Origin: Candidatus Competibacter denitrificans Run_A_D11
GTDB lineage: Bacteria > Pseudomonadota > Gammaproteobacteria > Competibacterales > Competibacteraceae
Assembly: GCF_001051235.1 (NCBI RefSeq)
Contig: NZ_CBTJ020000001.1
Span: 62,001-126,000 of the forward strand
Reading direction: 5' to 3'
Length of the DNA: 64,000 nt
This document shows positions 62,134 to 64,000 of this stretch, piece by piece. Positions within the stretch are counted from its first letter, which is position 1. Every line of letters starts with the position of its first letter. A model generated the notes under the pieces. That model had not been told where the DNA came from. It was given only the letters and a program-made list of their open reading frames with translations, and ran no database searches. Position numbers and translations under genes: made by a program.

Positions 62134-63855
62134 TCAACCTCCCACTTCGGCTTTGGATTTGGCGTTGTCCACCAGAGAACGGGCAATCACTTTCAGCGCC
62201 AGGGTTTCCTCCGCGCCCTCGAAAATCGACAGCACCCGTGCATCGATAAAATAGCGGCTGACCGAGGTTTCTTCGGCGTAGCCCATGCCGCCGTGAATCT
62301 GCAACGCCTCGCGGGTCACCCATTCAGCGGTCTTGCAGGTGAAAAATTTGACCATGCTGGCTTCCATGTCGCCCTTGCCTTCATCCATCAAGCGCCCGAC
62401 CGAATAGGTGAACTGCCGGCCGATGGCGAGATAAGTGGCCATCCGCGCCAGCTTGATCTGGGTCAGTTGGTAGTCGCCGATGGGATAGCCGAACACCATC
62501 CGCTCCTGGGAATAGCTCAGGGCCTTTTCGTAAGCCGCCTGCATGATGCCGATGGCGCGGGCGGCGGTCTGGATCCGGCCGCCGGAAAATCCGGCCATGG
62601 TGAAATAGAAACCCTTGCCCTCGCCCTTCGGCCCGCCGAGCATGTTCTCGTCCGGCACGAAGATGTTGTCGAAAAACAGGTCGAAGGAGTGCATCCCGCG
62701 ATAGCCGATGGTGGCAATCGCCTTGCCGGTCAGCTTGCCGCCGCCGTCTTGGGTGAAGTCGATGGCGTGGCCGGGGGTGCTCGGTTTTTCCAGCAGGAAC
62801 ATGGACAGGCCGCGATGGCCGAACGATAGGTCGGGATGGGTGCGGGCCAGAATCAGCAGCACGCCGGCCTTGCCCCCGAAGGTGCACCAGGTTTTCGCGC
62901 CGTTCAGCAGCCAGCCGCCCTCGGTTTTGGTGGCCTTCAACCGCATGTTGGCGACGTCGGAGCCGTAGTTCGGCTCGGTCACCGCCACCGCGCACAGCAT
63001 CTCGCCGGAGGCCAGTTGCGGCAGCCATTTGTTCTTTTGCTCTTCGGTGCCGCCCTTCAGGAGCGCCTTGGACAGGATTTCCGGCCGGGTGATCAAACTG
63101 CCGGCCGCGCCCAGCGAGCCGCGGGTCAGTTCCTCGGTCACCACGATCATGCCCAGGTTGTCTTCCTGCTCGTCGCTCTGGATGCCGCCGAAGCGTTCCG
63201 GGATAGAAATGCCGAAGCAGCCCATATCCTTGACCTGTTCCAGAATGGCGTCGGGAATGTCGAGGTCGTGACGGTGGACTTCTTCGGCCAGCGGCATCAC
63301 CACTTCTTCAGCGACGCGGCGGAATTGCTCGCGCATCATCTCGTGGTGGTCGTCCAGCAGATAGGCGCCGGTCACGCCGTCCTGCGCCCGCATCAACTGG
63401 CCGAGTTCCGCCACATGGGCCGCTGGCAGTTGGGCGATGCAGAATTGGCGGACTTGGGGATCGTCCACCGTTTTGCTGAGCCAAGTGTCGTCGAGACCGA
63501 AATCGGTGGGACGGGCGCTCAGGCGATTGCGCACCGCTTGCAGGGCTTCGGCGGCGAACAGCAGCGCAAAGCGTTCTTCCAGCGTCAATTCACTGGCCGA
63601 ACCGCCGCCCGCTGCCCGCGCCCGTTTGGCGTAATCCAGCCCGAAACGGGCGCCGGTAATTTCGGCGCAGGACAGCGCCAGGTCATAGCTGACCAATTGG
63701 TGATGGTCGAGCAGTGCGGCGGAAATTTTTCCGTCGGCTTTCTGGGAGCGTTCCTTCACGTCCGCCAGAGAATAATCGAGCGCCTTCTGGACGGTATCCA
63801 GCGCCAGCGCGGCCTGTTGTAATTGTTCTGCCGGATTTTGAATCGGTGCGGGCAT
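62134..63855 (-). CDS. mcd: (2S)-Methylsuccinyl-CoA dehydrogenase
   Basis: A 573-residue FAD enzyme of the acyl-CoA dehydrogenase family that oxidises (2S)-methylsuccinyl-CoA to mesaconyl-CoA. The roughly 170-residue N-terminal extension, absent from ordinary acyl-CoA dehydrogenases, is characteristic of Mcd. The ACAD core shows DMGCFGISIPERFGG, CAVAVTEPNYGSDVANMRLK, GGWLLNGAKTWCTFGG and near the C-terminus LQIHGGMGYAEETSVSRYF. A GAGGT site precedes the ATG. It is the first gene of the minus-strand ethylmalonyl-CoA set and probably carries the main promoter upstream, close to the right edge. Confidence 0.93.
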   Translation of the reverse strand: MPAPIQNPAEQLQQAALALDTVQKALDYSLADVKERSQKADGKISAALLDHHQLVSYDLALSCAEITGARFGLDYAKRARAAGGGSASELTLEERFALLFAAEALQAVRNRLSARPTDFGLDDTWLSKTVDDPQVRQFCIAQLPAAHVAELGQLMRAQDGVTGAYLLDDHHEMMREQFRRVAEEVVMPLAEEVHRHDLDIPDAILEQVKDMGCFGISIPERFGGIQSDEQEDNLGMIVVTEELTRGSLGAAGSLITRPEILSKALLKGGTEEQKNKWLPQLASGEMLCAVAVTEPNYGSDVANMRLKATKTEGGWLLNGAKTWCTFGGKAGVLLILARTHPDLSFGHRGLSMFLLEKPSTPGHAIDFTQDGGGKLTGKAIATIGYRGMHSFDLFFDNIFVPDENMLGGPKGEGKGFYFTMAGFSGGRIQTAARAIGIMQAAYEKALSYSQERMVFGYPIGDYQLTQIKLARMATYLAIGRQFTYSVGRLMDEGKGDMEASMVKFFTCKTAEWVTREALQIHGGMGYAEETSVSRYFIDARVLSIFEGAEETLALKVIARSLVDNAKSKAEVGG

Positions 63856-64000
63856 GGGTTTTACCTCTTCATTAGTGGTGTTGTGTTTATTCTGAAAACC
63901 CTAAATTTGTTAACGCTATCACCAAAGTTTAAGCGGAAATGGCTTGGAGCACACGGGATTATGGCCCGCACCAGAAAATCTTTGCAGCACGCAACCCATA

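Noticed and set aside
61222..62829. A 535-codon plus-strand frame opposite mch and mcd
   Set aside because: It is a His/Arg/Gly-rich antisense shadow of two well-supported enzymes. It crosses their boundary and shows no domain.
1..64000. CRISPR arrays, rRNA operons, prophage or integrase genes
   Set aside because: No regularly spaced repeats, rRNA-like sequence, phage structural genes or integrase were seen. The only mobile DNA found is the decayed element at 28.5 kb.

Overview
This 64-kb window looks like chromosomal DNA of a gammaproteobacterium. It is GC-rich in most genes, with a clearly AT-richer stretch from about 20.4 to 34 kb. PilS/PilR/PilA with a sigma-54 pilA promoter, cysE next to Isc genes, a HiPIP, KdpFABC-DE, Wzm/Wzt and a complete-looking set of ethylmalonyl-CoA pathway genes fit a gammaproteobacterium that stores polyhydroxyalkanoate. 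A relative of the Competibacteraceae or Plasticicumulans is my best guess. That placement is inference, because no rRNA gene is present.

Layout. 1-3.7 kb (minus): an HHH/phasin-like protein, asnS and a membrane-anchored Ser/Thr kinase cut by the left edge. 4-5.6 kb (plus): cysE, a degenerate IscU-like scaffold and iscA. 5.7-12.1 kb (minus): pspA and a giant 1914-residue polytopic membrane protein. 12.4-17 kb: suhB, nadE and sucCD. 17.2-21.3 kb: pilS, pilR and pilA. 21.3-35 kb: a surface-glycan region. It holds a GT-C-like membrane protein, two GT4 and three GT2 glycosyltransferases, UDP-galactopyranose mutase, two methyltransferases, a Wzm/Wzt exporter and a lipoprotein. It also carries a decayed insertion element with 17-bp terminal inverted repeats and a 5-bp target duplication. 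35.2-40.6 kb: an AEC transporter, argE, a GNAT/C39-peptidase fusion paired with a RimK-like ATP-grasp protein, and a HiPIP. 40.9-51 kb: a kdp operon with two extra tiny membrane ORFs before kdpF and a CorA-like 2-TM protein between kdpC and kdpD. 51.2-54.5 kb: dgt, pcm, a zinc-ligand-less AstE/AspA-like protein and tRNA-Val(CAC). 54.7-63.9 kb (minus): mcd, mch, a small foreign-looking cassette, ecm, meaB, and a crotonyl-CoA carboxylase/reductase fused to a CBS-domain pair.

How the parts fit. The right-hand cluster encodes most of the ethylmalonyl-CoA route (crotonyl-CoA to ethylmalonyl-CoA, methylsuccinyl-CoA, mesaconyl-CoA and methylmalyl-CoA). It would let the cell assimilate acetyl-CoA without the glyoxylate shunt, and succinyl-CoA ligase lies in the same window. 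The kdp genes form a potassium-scavenging pump with its own sensor and regulator. The glycan genes would make and export a galactofuranose-containing polymer, and the GT-C protein directly after pilA may modify the pilin.

The items most worth a second look are: the CCR-CBS fusion; the CorA-like gene built into kdp by a 4-bp overlap; the IscU-like protein missing ligand residues; the AstE-like protein with all three zinc ligands replaced; the PspA/giant-membrane-protein pair; the GNAT-C39/RLAN-ATP-grasp pair; and the small ORFs and repeats in the kdp leader. No CRISPR array, prophage or rRNA operon is visible.
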